Of a stretch of DNA of 19,945 nucleotides, positions 1 to 8,286 are shown in pieces. The stretch's first letter is position 1, and each line of letters starts with the position of its first letter. Below the pieces are notes generated by a model that was not told the DNA's origin, made no database searches, and saw nothing but the letters and a program-made list of their open reading frames with translations. Location of the stretch: the NCBI GenBank assembly GCA_051650305.1, contig JBOFIT010000225.1, forward strand, positions 1 to 19,945. The letters are read 5' to 3'. Both the position numbers and the translations under genes were made by a program. This DNA is from JBOFDK01 sp051650305 (GTDB lineage: Bacteria > Bacillota > Clostridia > Lachnospirales > Cellulosilyticaceae).

Positions 1-344
1 CCATTGTCTAAAAAAATCGTATCAATGCGGTCAAAGCCTTGAATATCGCAGCTTCTTAGGAAGACGAGTACGTCTTTTTCGTAGCCTTTCACATTTTCAG
101 TCATGGCTTCTTCATTAAAGTAAAATAAAGTTTCATTGACTGGAAATGCTATTTCCTTTGCTGAGAACTCACTCTTTTCCTGATAGACAATCTCTCCTAC
201 ACTCTCTATTTTTTGATAGCGAATGCTATCTAAGTCTGAGCATCGTCCTTTCCCCTCAAGCCTTACTGGTGCATAGATATCGTAGTATTGTTGCAGTGCC
301 CCTAAGACCTGATCAAATTCAGCATGTGTTAATTGATATGCCAT
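1..344 (-). CDS. asrA: Anaerobic sulfite reductase subunit A (5' part, cut by window edge)
   Basis: Reading the minus strand from the ATG at 344 gives about 114 residues that run off the window start. The protein begins MAYQLTHAEFDQVLGALQQ and contains the stretches KGRCSDLDSIRY, FPVNETLFYF and FLRSCDIQGFDRIDTIFL. This matches my memory of the N-terminal half of AsrA-type proteins, which have an AP-x-x-x-x-GKGR-x-SD region and a CDI-x-G-x-x-R-x-D motif. In the Asr system AsrA carries C-terminal 4Fe-4S clusters and passes electrons to the AsrB/AsrC subunits, which reduce sulfite to sulfide in the cytoplasm of anaerobes. The cluster-binding half and any asrB/asrC lie outside the window. An AAAGGA sequence about 11 nt upstream is the likely ribosome site. 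Related hydrogenase beta-type ferredoxin proteins share this N-terminal domain, so the exact subunit name is likely but not certain. Confidence 0.75.
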   Translation of the reverse strand, partial: MAYQLTHAEFDQVLGALQQYYDIYAPVRLEGKGRCSDLDSIRYQKIESVGEIVYQEKSEFSAKEIAFPVNETLFYFNEEAMTENVKGYEKDVLVFLRSCDIQGFDRIDTIFLDN

Positions 345-383
345 AATGTTCACAATTCCTTTCTTTAGTTGTCAATTACTGTT

Positions 384-413
384 AGCATATCCACCTTTGG
401 TATTTACATACAA
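384..413 (-). promoter_or_regulatory. Possible promoter for asrA
   Basis: On the minus strand TTGTAT (408-413) is followed after 18 nt by TATGCT (384-389), a weak match to a vegetative promoter, leaving a leader of about 30-35 nt before the asrA start. The -35 overlaps the T-tract of the upstream terminator. This is by eye only. Confidence 0.3.
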
Positions 414-454
414 AAAAACACATACCCAAACATCATAATTGATGCTTAGGTATG
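411..454 (-). terminator. Rho-independent terminator of the TPR-GGDEF/TPR-EAL unit
   Basis: On the minus strand ACATACC and AGCATC pair with GATGTT and GGGTATGT around a short AT loop, and a run of seven T follows. The last few codons of the EAL gene lie inside the hairpin, so the terminator overlaps the coding end. It separates this unit from asrA. Confidence 0.85.
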
Positions 455-2682
455 TGCTTAATACTTTCTCTTAGTTCTTCTATGGTAAGTGGCTTACTAT
501 AGTAGTACCCCTGAATATAAAAAGTCTCAGAATCATAGCTTTTGATCATTTCTTTCTGCCAGTCCTCTTCTACGCCTTCTATGACGATATGGATATTTAA
601 TGCTTTGGATAATTCATTGATAACTTTTAGAAGGTTTTGTACCACGATTGATTCCTCTATATGGTCAATAAAATGCTTGTCTAATTTAAGGGTATGAAAA
701 TCTACTTGGTCAAGTAATGCAATATTAGAATACTCCACACCAAAGTCATCTATGGCAATTTTAAAGCCTGTTTGTATAAGTTCATCCATGTGCTCTTGAA
801 TACCAGCTTTCTCTTCTACACCTATGTTTTCAGTAATTTCTAAGCATATTCTCGCACCTTTTTCAAATAATTCTGTGGTTTCACTAATGATTTTCCTAAT
901 AAAGTCTTTATCTTGTAGCTCTTCAAATGAAACATTAATAGATATATAGAAACTCTCTTTATCCATGTTAAAAGGTAATGCTTCAATTAATTCATAGTTT
1001 TGGCTAATTTCTCTTATCTCCCACAAAGCAATTTCTCCCATCATTTTGGCCTTATGTATCTGAGGAATAAAGCTATTCGGGTAAATAACTTTCTCTTTAT
1101 CTTTAAGTCTTAAAAGTGCTTCAAATCCTATAATCTGACTTTTTTTAGGATTTATAATAGGTTGATAGACTAAAAAATAATGATGGTTTTTTATATGTTT
1201 TTTAATCTTTTTTCTTGTTTTCCTCATCACTAACCAAGGCAATACATTTAACTTAATAACAATATAAATAGTAATACATAAGCAGATTAAATAGATGGTA
1301 TTTTTCACACCTACTTCTTTGCTATATGTTTGAGCTTTCATAATATAACTTTGTCCTTTAATATACTCGTACGTTGTAGCAAATTGGCTATTCTTAACAC
1401 CTTCTTGCATACACTTATACTGCTCAATAGCTTTATTGAACTTGGTCTCATCCCCTAATGCTTTATTAACATAAATCAAACCAATCAAAGCATCACGATA
1501 ATCTTCAAGGTCTGTTCCTAAATCTCTCCCCGCTACAATAATTTCATAAATTTTTCTAGCTTCTTCATACTTTCCCTCTACAAAATAAATTTCTCCTAAT
1601 ATTTTTAGTACATCTATCTGAACGCCTGGATACGAGTACCCTAAAGCCATTACCTCTTCTACGCCAAGCTTCTCTAGCAATACCTTAGCTTGATCATATG
1701 CGTCTTGATCCATATAAATTTGGGTTTTTTTTGTACTCAGTAGCAATTCAGCTTCTTTTTGCTTAGGTTCTGGAAGTTTATCTATATACTGCTCTGCCTT
1801 TTCTAATGATATTAAAGCTTCCTCGTATCTCTCTAAAATCGTCTGATTTTGTGCAAGGTTGATGTATTTATAAACTCCTAAATCTGCTTGTTTTTGCTCA
1901 TTTTCTATATTCTCTTCAATACTTTCCAATATCATAATTGCCTGTTCAGAACTATTAAAATTCTTAGCTATAATTGCTAAATCTACTTTGCTCTTTGCTT
2001 TATAGTAATCCAACTCTTTACTATCAGGTACATTAAGAACCTCTATAATTGCTGTTATCGCATCAAAATAACGCTCTTCCAGTATTTCCATAGCTGAAAA
2101 TTTTCTATTAAAAAACACTGTTGCCCTGTCACCTAAATGCGGTTTTCCTATAATTCCCCTTATATAACCACTTAATCTACCTGTCTCATTTGGCACTTTA
2201 CGTAGAGTAGATAGTAGCTCCCATACCATCTTAAAATTTTGGTTATATTCTTTTATTGTGAATGATGAAGCTACTTCATCAATGCATCGAATTGCTTCCG
2301 GATAAGCTTTCTCCTCTATAAACTGTTCTGCTAAAAATTTATAGGCATAGATTTCCATAAACCGTGGTGTCCCTTTATCTTTTGTACGGATTACTTCTTC
2401 CCAGTATTCCTTCGCCACTTCCTTCTGATCTTTTTCTCTGCTGATATAGCCATATATAAAGGCCCTGGCACTCTTACGATTCTCTAGTTCCTCTGCCATA
2501 TCACATAACCCCTGCATTTCCAAATCATTTAGTGGCCTATTATGTCTATATACAGATTCAATTCTCTTTGCTATTTTTTCCTCTTGTCTCTTTTCATACC
2601 GTCTTTCTTTTATCTGAATACCTAGTATACTTAAACACACGATTACTACTATGCTGATCCATATCTTTTTCGTCTCACTCAC
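433..2682 (-). CDS. Membrane TPR-like sensor with EAL c-di-GMP phosphodiesterase domain
   Basis: A 749-residue protein. A membrane segment at about residues 8-24 is followed by a long helical region with TPR-like pairs (for example around SSEQAIMILES, YEEALISLEKAEQYI and KYEEARKIYEII), a second membrane segment at about 461-485, a very basic stretch, and an EAL domain from about 501 to the end. The residues expected for an active phosphodiesterase are visible: E521 (EALLR), N583, E615 (LEITEN), D645-D646 (IDDFG), K666, E702 (IEGVE) and Q724. The topology puts the TPR part outside and the enzyme in the cytoplasm, where it would hydrolyse c-di-GMP to pGpG. The start is GTG (2680-2682) with AGGAG 11 nt upstream; no in-frame ATG competes. 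It follows the TPR-GGDEF gene by 26 nt, so the two are probably co-transcribed. What the TPR part senses is unknown. Confidence 0.9.
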   Translation of the reverse strand: MSETKKIWISIVVIVCLSILGIQIKERRYEKRQEEKIAKRIESVYRHNRPLNDLEMQGLCDMAEELENRKSARAFIYGYISREKDQKEVAKEYWEEVIRTKDKGTPRFMEIYAYKFLAEQFIEEKAYPEAIRCIDEVASSFTIKEYNQNFKMVWELLSTLRKVPNETGRLSGYIRGIIGKPHLGDRATVFFNRKFSAMEILEERYFDAITAIIEVLNVPDSKELDYYKAKSKVDLAIIAKNFNSSEQAIMILESIEENIENEQKQADLGVYKYINLAQNQTILERYEEALISLEKAEQYIDKLPEPKQKEAELLLSTKKTQIYMDQDAYDQAKVLLEKLGVEEVMALGYSYPGVQIDVLKILGEIYFVEGKYEEARKIYEIIVAGRDLGTDLEDYRDALIGLIYVNKALGDETKFNKAIEQYKCMQEGVKNSQFATTYEYIKGQSYIMKAQTYSKEVGVKNTIYLICLCITIYIVIKLNVLPWLVMRKTRKKIKKHIKNHHYFLVYQPIINPKKSQIIGFEALLRLKDKEKVIYPNSFIPQIHKAKMMGEIALWEIREISQNYELIEALPFNMDKESFYISINVSFEELQDKDFIRKIISETTELFEKGARICLEITENIGVEEKAGIQEHMDELIQTGFKIAIDDFGVEYSNIALLDQVDFHTLKLDKHFIDHIEESIVVQNLLKVINELSKALNIHIVIEGVEEDWQKEMIKSYDSETFYIQGYYYSKPLTIEELRESIKHIPKHQL

Positions 2683-2708
2683 CCTTTCTTTAACTCCTAT
2701 ACATCAAT

Positions 2709-4724
2709 TCACTCTTTTTCTACTATAGATGCTCTCTTTTCTAGTACACTTAATTCATTGCTATATGTATAACGATTTCTTCCATCTTCTTTTGACTGAT
2801 ATAAATTCTGATCAGCCTTTTTTATACAATCCGCTGCACTTTCCCTATCCTTTATTTGTCCCGACCATGCCCCTATACTAATGGTCACTTGATTACTCAC
2901 ATTTGATTTAATATGTGGCATGTTAAGTTGCTTTATAGCTACTTGAAGATCCTCTATCTTTTCTATCAATTCTTCCCCTGTCCGTGTAGATATAACCGTA
3001 AATTCTTCTCCTCCATATCTAAATACATCATCCTTTTCAAATACTTTTCGAATAGTATTTGCTACCTCTACAAGGACTTTATCACCTTCTACATGACCAT
3101 AATAATCATTGTATAACTTAAAGTAATCTACATCTATCATGATAAAACTTATGCAAGCTCTCCTCTGTATTATTTCCTCACATACTCTTTTTAAGTACCC
3201 ACGATTATATACATTCGTTAATGCATCTCTCCTGCCCAATTCTTCCAATTCTAAATTAAGCCTTTTTATTTGAGCATTCTTTTTCTTAATACGTACGCCT
3301 TCTATAATCATTAGCATCATCAAGAATCCTAATATAATCATCCTCTTCTTTGCTTTAATTACTTCTTTTTTTATAAGTATATTATCTATTTTGATTAGCA
3401 ACTGATCTGCCTCTCCTTCAGAATGTTTCATCCATTCCCTTTGCATATCTAAATAGTGAATTAAATTCTCATAATCCTTATGTTTGTATGATAAATTTAT
3501 ACTTTCATCCAAAATAATATACTTTAAATCTGTTCCTATTCCTTTTTCTAGTAATTGTTCTAAAATAGCTCGATAGTTTTCTATTACTTTTTTATAATCA
3601 CTATCCATTGCATATGCCAACTTATTTTTATTATACTGAATATACAAATTCATGTTGTAGTACATATTCCCAGTATCTTGTAGGTATAATTTTTCTGCTT
3701 CCTCTAAGTATCTTCGAGCTTCTTCTATATGTCCAAATGTGAGTTCTATTGTTGTACATTTATTATAGAGCCATACCAACTCTTTATTTTTAAATTGCTC
3801 ATCCATTTCCTTTACATATGCTAAGTAAAGGTCTCTATATTTTTCATACTGTTCATAGTTGCCTATTTTCCCATAGATATCTGCTAAATAACCATAGCTA
3901 TCTAATAAATTACTCCTATTAGTCAGCGTTCCAGTTCCTAGGAGATTTTCATAGATATAAATTGCATTTTCATAACTACCATAAATATAGTAAGTTTCTG
4001 CCAAGCTCAATATACTTGTATTAATCCATTGCATATTTTTTAATTGAATCGCTTCATCAAATGCTTTTTCATTATGCTTTAAAGCCTTCTCTCTTTCTCC
4101 TTTTAACCTATACAGTTTTGCTAAAGTGATATCATTTCTAATGCTATTTATACCATTCGTCTGATATCTAGCTGCTTTTTGCATAAGTTCAATAATCGTC
4201 TCCAGATCATATTCTAACCTTAATTTTTTCATAGCTCTTCTATAGTAGATTTCACTTACTATTTCTTTATCAGCATATGCCTCTCCCAATTTTATTGCTT
4301 TCTCAAAGTACAATTCCGATTGTTTGGGCTCATCCCCTACTAATTCTACAGTAGCCAATGCACTATAAATCCATATATCCAATATCTGATACTTTTCATC
4401 TTCTGAATTTGTATAGATTAATGCTTGTTCTAGATATTCTCTAGCTTCATTTATATTTTTACTTGCACATTCTAAAATCCCCAGCACATAGTAATTTTCT
4501 TTCTCTTCGTATTCATTTGTCTCAACTTGTAATGCTTGTTCTACACACTCTTTATATCTTTCTAGTAATTCTTTGGGTAATTCCACTAATTTCTCTTGCT
4601 TCATCATTTCAATTACTTCTTGGGTTACATTTTGTTGTCTCAGAAGATTAGTTATTACTCCACATATGATACTTATAATCCCAACTATTATACATATCAT
4701 GAGTACCTTTTTACGCTGTCTCAT
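2709..4724 (-). CDS. Membrane TPR-like sensor with GGDEF diguanylate cyclase domain
   Basis: A 671-residue protein built like its downstream partner: membrane segment at about residues 7-28, extended TPR-like region (EAREYLEQALIY, SELYFEKAIKLGEAY, ENAIYIYENLL, EEARRYLEEAEKLY), second membrane segment at about 462-479, short coiled linker, then a GGDEF domain from about 498. The domain has DALTNVYNRGYL, a metal-binding IDVDYF (D531) and an intact GGEEF at 571-575, so it should make c-di-GMP from two GTP. The inhibitory I-site position reads FEKD instead of RxxD, so product inhibition at that site is probably lost. The ATG has an AGGTG-type ribosome site about 6 nt upstream. No convincing vegetative promoter was found in the 75 nt between it and the preceding terminator. 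The pairing with an EAL gene of the same design suggests opposing enzymes responding to related signals. Confidence 0.9.
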   Translation of the reverse strand: MRQRKKVLMICIIVGIISIICGVITNLLRQQNVTQEVIEMMKQEKLVELPKELLERYKECVEQALQVETNEYEEKENYYVLGILECASKNINEAREYLEQALIYTNSEDEKYQILDIWIYSALATVELVGDEPKQSELYFEKAIKLGEAYADKEIVSEIYYRRAMKKLRLEYDLETIIELMQKAARYQTNGINSIRNDITLAKLYRLKGEREKALKHNEKAFDEAIQLKNMQWINTSILSLAETYYIYGSYENAIYIYENLLGTGTLTNRSNLLDSYGYLADIYGKIGNYEQYEKYRDLYLAYVKEMDEQFKNKELVWLYNKCTTIELTFGHIEEARRYLEEAEKLYLQDTGNMYYNMNLYIQYNKNKLAYAMDSDYKKVIENYRAILEQLLEKGIGTDLKYIILDESINLSYKHKDYENLIHYLDMQREWMKHSEGEADQLLIKIDNILIKKEVIKAKKRMIILGFLMMLMIIEGVRIKKKNAQIKRLNLELEELGRRDALTNVYNRGYLKRVCEEIIQRRACISFIMIDVDYFKLYNDYYGHVEGDKVLVEVANTIRKVFEKDDVFRYGGEEFTVISTRTGEELIEKIEDLQVAIKQLNMPHIKSNVSNQVTISIGAWSGQIKDRESAADCIKKADQNLYQSKEDGRNRYTYSNELSVLEKRASIVEKE

Positions 4725-4792
4725 ATATCACCTAGTTCCTTATTCATTCTTTCATTTCCACAACTCTACTCTTCCCTCTATTCTTTCTATAC

Positions 4793-4827
4793 AAAAAAAC
4801 AGCTTCCTTTTAAAGCAAAAGAAGCTG
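4793..4827 (-). terminator. Rho-independent terminator after the ABC-F gene
   Basis: On the minus strand CAGCTTC plus TTTT pairs with AAAA plus GAAGCTG around a five-base loop, followed directly by seven T. It lies about 50 nt after the ABC-F stop codon and before the TPR-GGDEF gene. Confidence 0.9.
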
Positions 4828-4874
4828 CTGCGTTATATTACCAAACTTTTTTAAAATTGTCAATAATAATTATT

Positions 4875-6482
4875 TTATACTAATAATGATTTGAAATTTA
4901 TTTGTTTCATCACATGCTCTTTGGTGGCTACATGCTCCCCAAACCATCTATCATGCTCGATAAAAACAATGGTTGGCCTAGAAGCTAAGATAGCTTCTTC
5001 TAGCTGCTCACAAAAATAAGTATCCATATAATTAAGCGGCTCATCTAATAAAATCAAGTGATTGTCCTCTGAGAGTGCCCTTGCAATGTTGACTTTTTTT
5101 AGTTCACCACTGCTGTATGACTGGAGTGGACGTTCTAGGAAGTTCTCTGGTAGCTCGAAGACATCACATAGCTCTAGGAATACCTCATACTGTCCCCTAT
5201 CTGCATAATCATCAAAATAATCTTTTACATAGCCGGTCTTCCATAGTGGATCTTGTCCCACTCTTGCTATTTTAATCCCTTCTACATAAGTAATCTCTGA
5301 TGTACTAAGTGTCCCATCTATTAGACGTAACAAGGTACTTTTACCTACACCATTTTCACCTTTAATCCATAGGCGGTCACCTGTATTGATGGCTAAGTTT
5401 AGGTGTTGGATAATAGGCTTTGCCCCACCTTCATAGGCAAAACTTAAATTGTGTATGTCTACAAGACATTTTTCTTCCTCTTCCTTTTCTTGCTGGAGTA
5501 GAAGTGGCTTGACTTCTTCTAGATTTTGAAGCAGCTCTTTTTTCTTTTCGATATTCTCCTGTACTCTTCCCTCTGAGCGTTTTGCCTGTCTCATATAAGT
5601 CTCTACGCCATTGGATCTGCCATTGCCTGCATAGTCATACTTTTGTAGATTCCCCCATGTAGCCCAGTTTCTATTTGCTTTGGCACTACGTTCAAGCTGA
5701 GAAATCTCTTGCTCAAGTCGTTCTCTAGCTCTTAGCTCATACTGCTCACGTCTGTCTTTATTCTCTTTCCAAGTGGAATAATTACCGTATTCAAGGGTTA
5801 TATCCTTCTTATTAATAGAAAGGACATGGTCAATCACTCTATCTAGAAATACCCTGTCGTGCGATACGATGATGAAGCCTTTTTTCTTCTTAAGATAGTC
5901 AGCTACTGCATCTTTTCCTGCATCATCTAGATGGTTGGTTGGCTCGTCCATCAAGATAAACTGCTTTTTTCTTAAGAACAATGTAAGGAGCATAATCCTT
6001 GTGCGCTCCCCACCTGATAGCGTATCAAAATCTCTATCCAGTAGTTCCTTATCTAGCTTCATGTCATCCATTTCTTTTAGAATTTTACTCTCCATCTCAT
6101 AGCCTTCTAACTCGAGATACATGTCCTGAAGCCTTGAGTACTCATCAAATCTACTTTCATCATTTGCTATAATAATGGCTTCCATCGTATCTTCAATGGA
6201 TTTAAGGTTACCTATATTTTCTTTGATGATATCTCTTGTTATGGTATACTCACAGGTATTGTCATAAGGGAAGTACTCGACGTCTAGAGGGACACTGATT
6301 CGCCCTGCTGTGGGCTCAAGTTCGCCTTTTATAAGCTTGAGGAGTGTGGTTTTCCCTCGCCCATTTCTACCTATTAAGCCTACTTTCCACTCTGTCTTCA
6401 TTGTTAAATTTACATTTTCAAATACTGGATTATAAAAATCCGAGTAGTCATAACTCATCTGGTTGATTACAATTTTCGCCAT
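4875..6482 (-). CDS. ABC-F ATPase, Lsa-like ribosomal protection family
   Basis: 535 residues with two ATP-binding domains and no membrane segments, as in ABC-F proteins. Domain 1 has Walker A GRNGRGKT (38-45), signature LSGGE (155-159) and Walker B with catalytic E180 (MDEPTNHLD). A charged helical linker at about 240-330 is the antibiotic resistance/ribosome-contact region. Domain 2 has Walker A GENGVGKS (375-382), an altered signature YSSGE (456-460) and E481 (LDEPLNYMD). The GLIGRNGRGKTTLL start, the short linker and the EPLNYMD motif resemble Lsa/CplR-type proteins, which bind the ribosomal E site and displace lincosamides, streptogramin A and pleuromutilins; resistance here is inference. 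I place the start at the ATG at 6482, preceded by AGGAGG and 4 nt, rather than 13 codons upstream, because the longer form would begin before this ribosome site. Confidence 0.88.
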   Translation of the reverse strand: MAKIVINQMSYDYSDFYNPVFENVNLTMKTEWKVGLIGRNGRGKTTLLKLIKGELEPTAGRISVPLDVEYFPYDNTCEYTITRDIIKENIGNLKSIEDTMEAIIIANDESRFDEYSRLQDMYLELEGYEMESKILKEMDDMKLDKELLDRDFDTLSGGERTRIMLLTLFLRKKQFILMDEPTNHLDDAGKDAVADYLKKKKGFIIVSHDRVFLDRVIDHVLSINKKDITLEYGNYSTWKENKDRREQYELRARERLEQEISQLERSAKANRNWATWGNLQKYDYAGNGRSNGVETYMRQAKRSEGRVQENIEKKKELLQNLEEVKPLLLQQEKEEEEKCLVDIHNLSFAYEGGAKPIIQHLNLAINTGDRLWIKGENGVGKSTLLRLIDGTLSTSEITYVEGIKIARVGQDPLWKTGYVKDYFDDYADRGQYEVFLELCDVFELPENFLERPLQSYSSGELKKVNIARALSEDNHLILLDEPLNYMDTYFCEQLEEAILASRPTIVFIEHDRWFGEHVATKEHVMKQINFKSLLV

Positions 6483-6486
6483 ATTA

Positions 6487-6492
6487 CCTCCT
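6487..6492 (-). promoter_or_regulatory. Ribosome binding site deciding the ABC-F start
   Basis: AGGAGG on the minus strand, 4 nt before the ATG at 6482. It is the strongest ribosome site nearby and argues for MAKIVINQMS as the true N-terminus. Confidence 0.8.
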
Positions 6493-6555
6493 GCTCTGCT
6501 TACACCTATTGTTGTCTGCATGCTATCTTACCTACTTCTTTTTTATGCTTTTTTC

Positions 6556-6584
6556 ATTGTATCATGAGTTACTTGCATTTTCAT
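6556..6584 (-). promoter_or_regulatory. Candidate promoter for the ABC-F gene
   Basis: On the minus strand ATGAAA (6579-6584) lies 17 nt from TACAAT (6556-6561). This would give a leader of roughly 65 nt. It starts just beyond the stop of the preceding chemoreceptor gene, so the ABC-F gene may have its own transcription even if read-through from the chemotaxis operon occurs. Confidence 0.45.
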
Positions 6585-6591
6585 ATTACTT

Positions 6592-8286
6592 TTAATTCAT
6601 CATATCTCTAAGTTGAAAATATTGTATTAACCCTTTTAGATTTTCAGCTTGAGCCGCTAATTCTTCACTGACTGCGGCACTTTCTTGAGATGTTGATGAA
6701 TTAGCTTCTACTACTTCCGCTATTTGCTTAGTTCCCTTTGCTAACTCTTCAATAGACTCTTTTTGTTGATTACTATTTCCCAATAATTCTCCAGCTATTT
6801 CTGTGGTTCTTTCTACTGATGTGACAATTTCTTTTAATGATTCTGCTGCTTGACTTGCCATTCCTTGTCCTTTCTCCACATCCTTTAAGCTCATTTGTAT
6901 CATATCTTCTATTTCTTTTACAGTCTCCGAACTTCTATTTGCTAAATCTCTAATCTCATTAGCAACCACCGCAAATCCCTTCCCTGCTTCTCCCGCCCGA
7001 GCTGATTCAATGGCTGCATTTAATGCAAGTAAATTTGTCTGACTTGCTATGCTCTCAATAGTTTTTAATACATCTGCAATGTTTTTGCTTGATTGACTTA
7101 TATCATTCATCGCTTCAAGCATTTTATCCATCACTTTTATGCCTTCATCTGCTTTTAACTTAGCTTGATACGATATTGTACTCGTTTCCTTAACCTTACG
7201 TACCGTTCCATTAATATTTTCAGCAATTTCTTCTGTAGATGCTACGAATTCCTCTATAATACTTGCTTGTTCCGTTGCCCCTTGTGCCAGTCCTGATGCA
7301 CCTTTTGCGATGTCTTCTGCTCCACTACTTACTTCTTGTGCTGATTGATTAATATTCATTAATGTATGATTTAATTTAACTGCAATTTCACTCAGTGCTT
7401 GTTTTATAGGTGCAAAATCACCAATGTACTCTATTCCTATTTCTTCAGTCATATTTCCTTCTGCCATCTTAGTTAAATAATTGGAAATATCTTTAATGTA
7501 TAAATTTAAAATGCCTACAGTATCTCTCATACTATTAGCCAATTCGCCAACTTCATCTTCTCCACTATAAGCAATATGTATATTCAATATACCTTTGCTT
7601 AAATCACTTGCAGCCTTTTCAACTTCCTTTATAGGCTTTTCAATACTTTTAGTGATTTTTTTAGCTATAATCCACACACTCATTATCCCTATAATCACTG
7701 CTGCAATAATGATACCATACACTACATTTGCTAACCTTTTTCCTTCTTCATAAAAAGTAGTGGCCCTTTGTCCTGCTATCTCATAAATTTCATTTGCTAC
7801 ATCTCTTGCATGTTGCATCGTCTCTTTATATTCATTTTTTAATAATTCTTGAGCTTTTTCATCATTTCTACTATCTTTTAATGCTACAATTTCCTTTCTC
7901 AAATCCCCTGATTGGGCCACTGATTCTTGTAGTTTACTCACTTTTGCAGGATCTGCATTGAATCTTTCCTCTAGTGTGCTCACATTGTCCTGCAATATTC
8001 CTATCTGTCTATCAAACTCCTCCTTAATTTCCTCTACTGGGGATACTTCATAAACATACTCTATTGTTCTTCTCTCTAACGCATTCAATACACTTCTAAC
8101 TCTCATCGATGCCATACTATTATGATGTGGCCTATAGTAAAACTCCTCTAACTTCGTTTTAATACTTGTCACTCCAATGATATTAAATATAGATGTTATT
8201 AAAAATATAGCAAGGATACATCCAAATCCATACATCAATCTTTTACCTATTGAAATATCTTGTATTCCTTTTTTGTTTTTCATCAT
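6592..8286 (-). CDS. Methyl-accepting chemotaxis protein (second of two paralogues)
   Basis: 564 residues. Membrane segments at about 16-38 and 187-208 flank a helical extracellular domain of about 150 residues, probably a four-helix-bundle sensor. A HAMP domain (about 209-262), a second HAMP-like unit (about 270-312, LTKMAEGNMTEEIG) and a long coiled-coil signalling domain follow. The conserved hairpin tip that binds CheA and CheW is at about 413-436 (ASQTNLLALNAAIESARAGE). It would report an external signal to the flagellar kinase CheA; no cheA is in this window. The start ATG overlaps the cheV stop (ATGA), so translation is probably coupled; a second ATG follows immediately. The cytoplasmic part is very like that of the chemoreceptor at 9219-10901, while the sensor halves differ. 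The ligand cannot be read from the sequence. Confidence 0.92.
   Translation of the reverse strand: MMKNKKGIQDISIGKRLMYGFGCILAIFLITSIFNIIGVTSIKTKLEEFYYRPHHNSMASMRVRSVLNALERRTIEYVYEVSPVEEIKEEFDRQIGILQDNVSTLEERFNADPAKVSKLQESVAQSGDLRKEIVALKDSRNDEKAQELLKNEYKETMQHARDVANEIYEIAGQRATTFYEEGKRLANVVYGIIIAAVIIGIMSVWIIAKKITKSIEKPIKEVEKAASDLSKGILNIHIAYSGEDEVGELANSMRDTVGILNLYIKDISNYLTKMAEGNMTEEIGIEYIGDFAPIKQALSEIAVKLNHTLMNINQSAQEVSSGAEDIAKGASGLAQGATEQASIIEEFVASTEEIAENINGTVRKVKETSTISYQAKLKADEGIKVMDKMLEAMNDISQSSKNIADVLKTIESIASQTNLLALNAAIESARAGEAGKGFAVVANEIRDLANRSSETVKEIEDMIQMSLKDVEKGQGMASQAAESLKEIVTSVERTTEIAGELLGNSNQQKESIEELAKGTKQIAEVVEANSSTSQESAAVSEELAAQAENLKGLIQYFQLRDMMN

Noticed and set aside
370..375. TTGACA on the minus strand as the asrA -35 box
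   Set aside because: A -10 at the correct distance would fall on TGAACA, just before the start codon, and does not resemble a promoter.
6483..6521. Longer ABC-F N-terminus (13 more residues)
   Set aside because: The extra region contains the AGGAGG ribosome site that serves the ATG at 6482, and family proteins usually begin at the shorter site.
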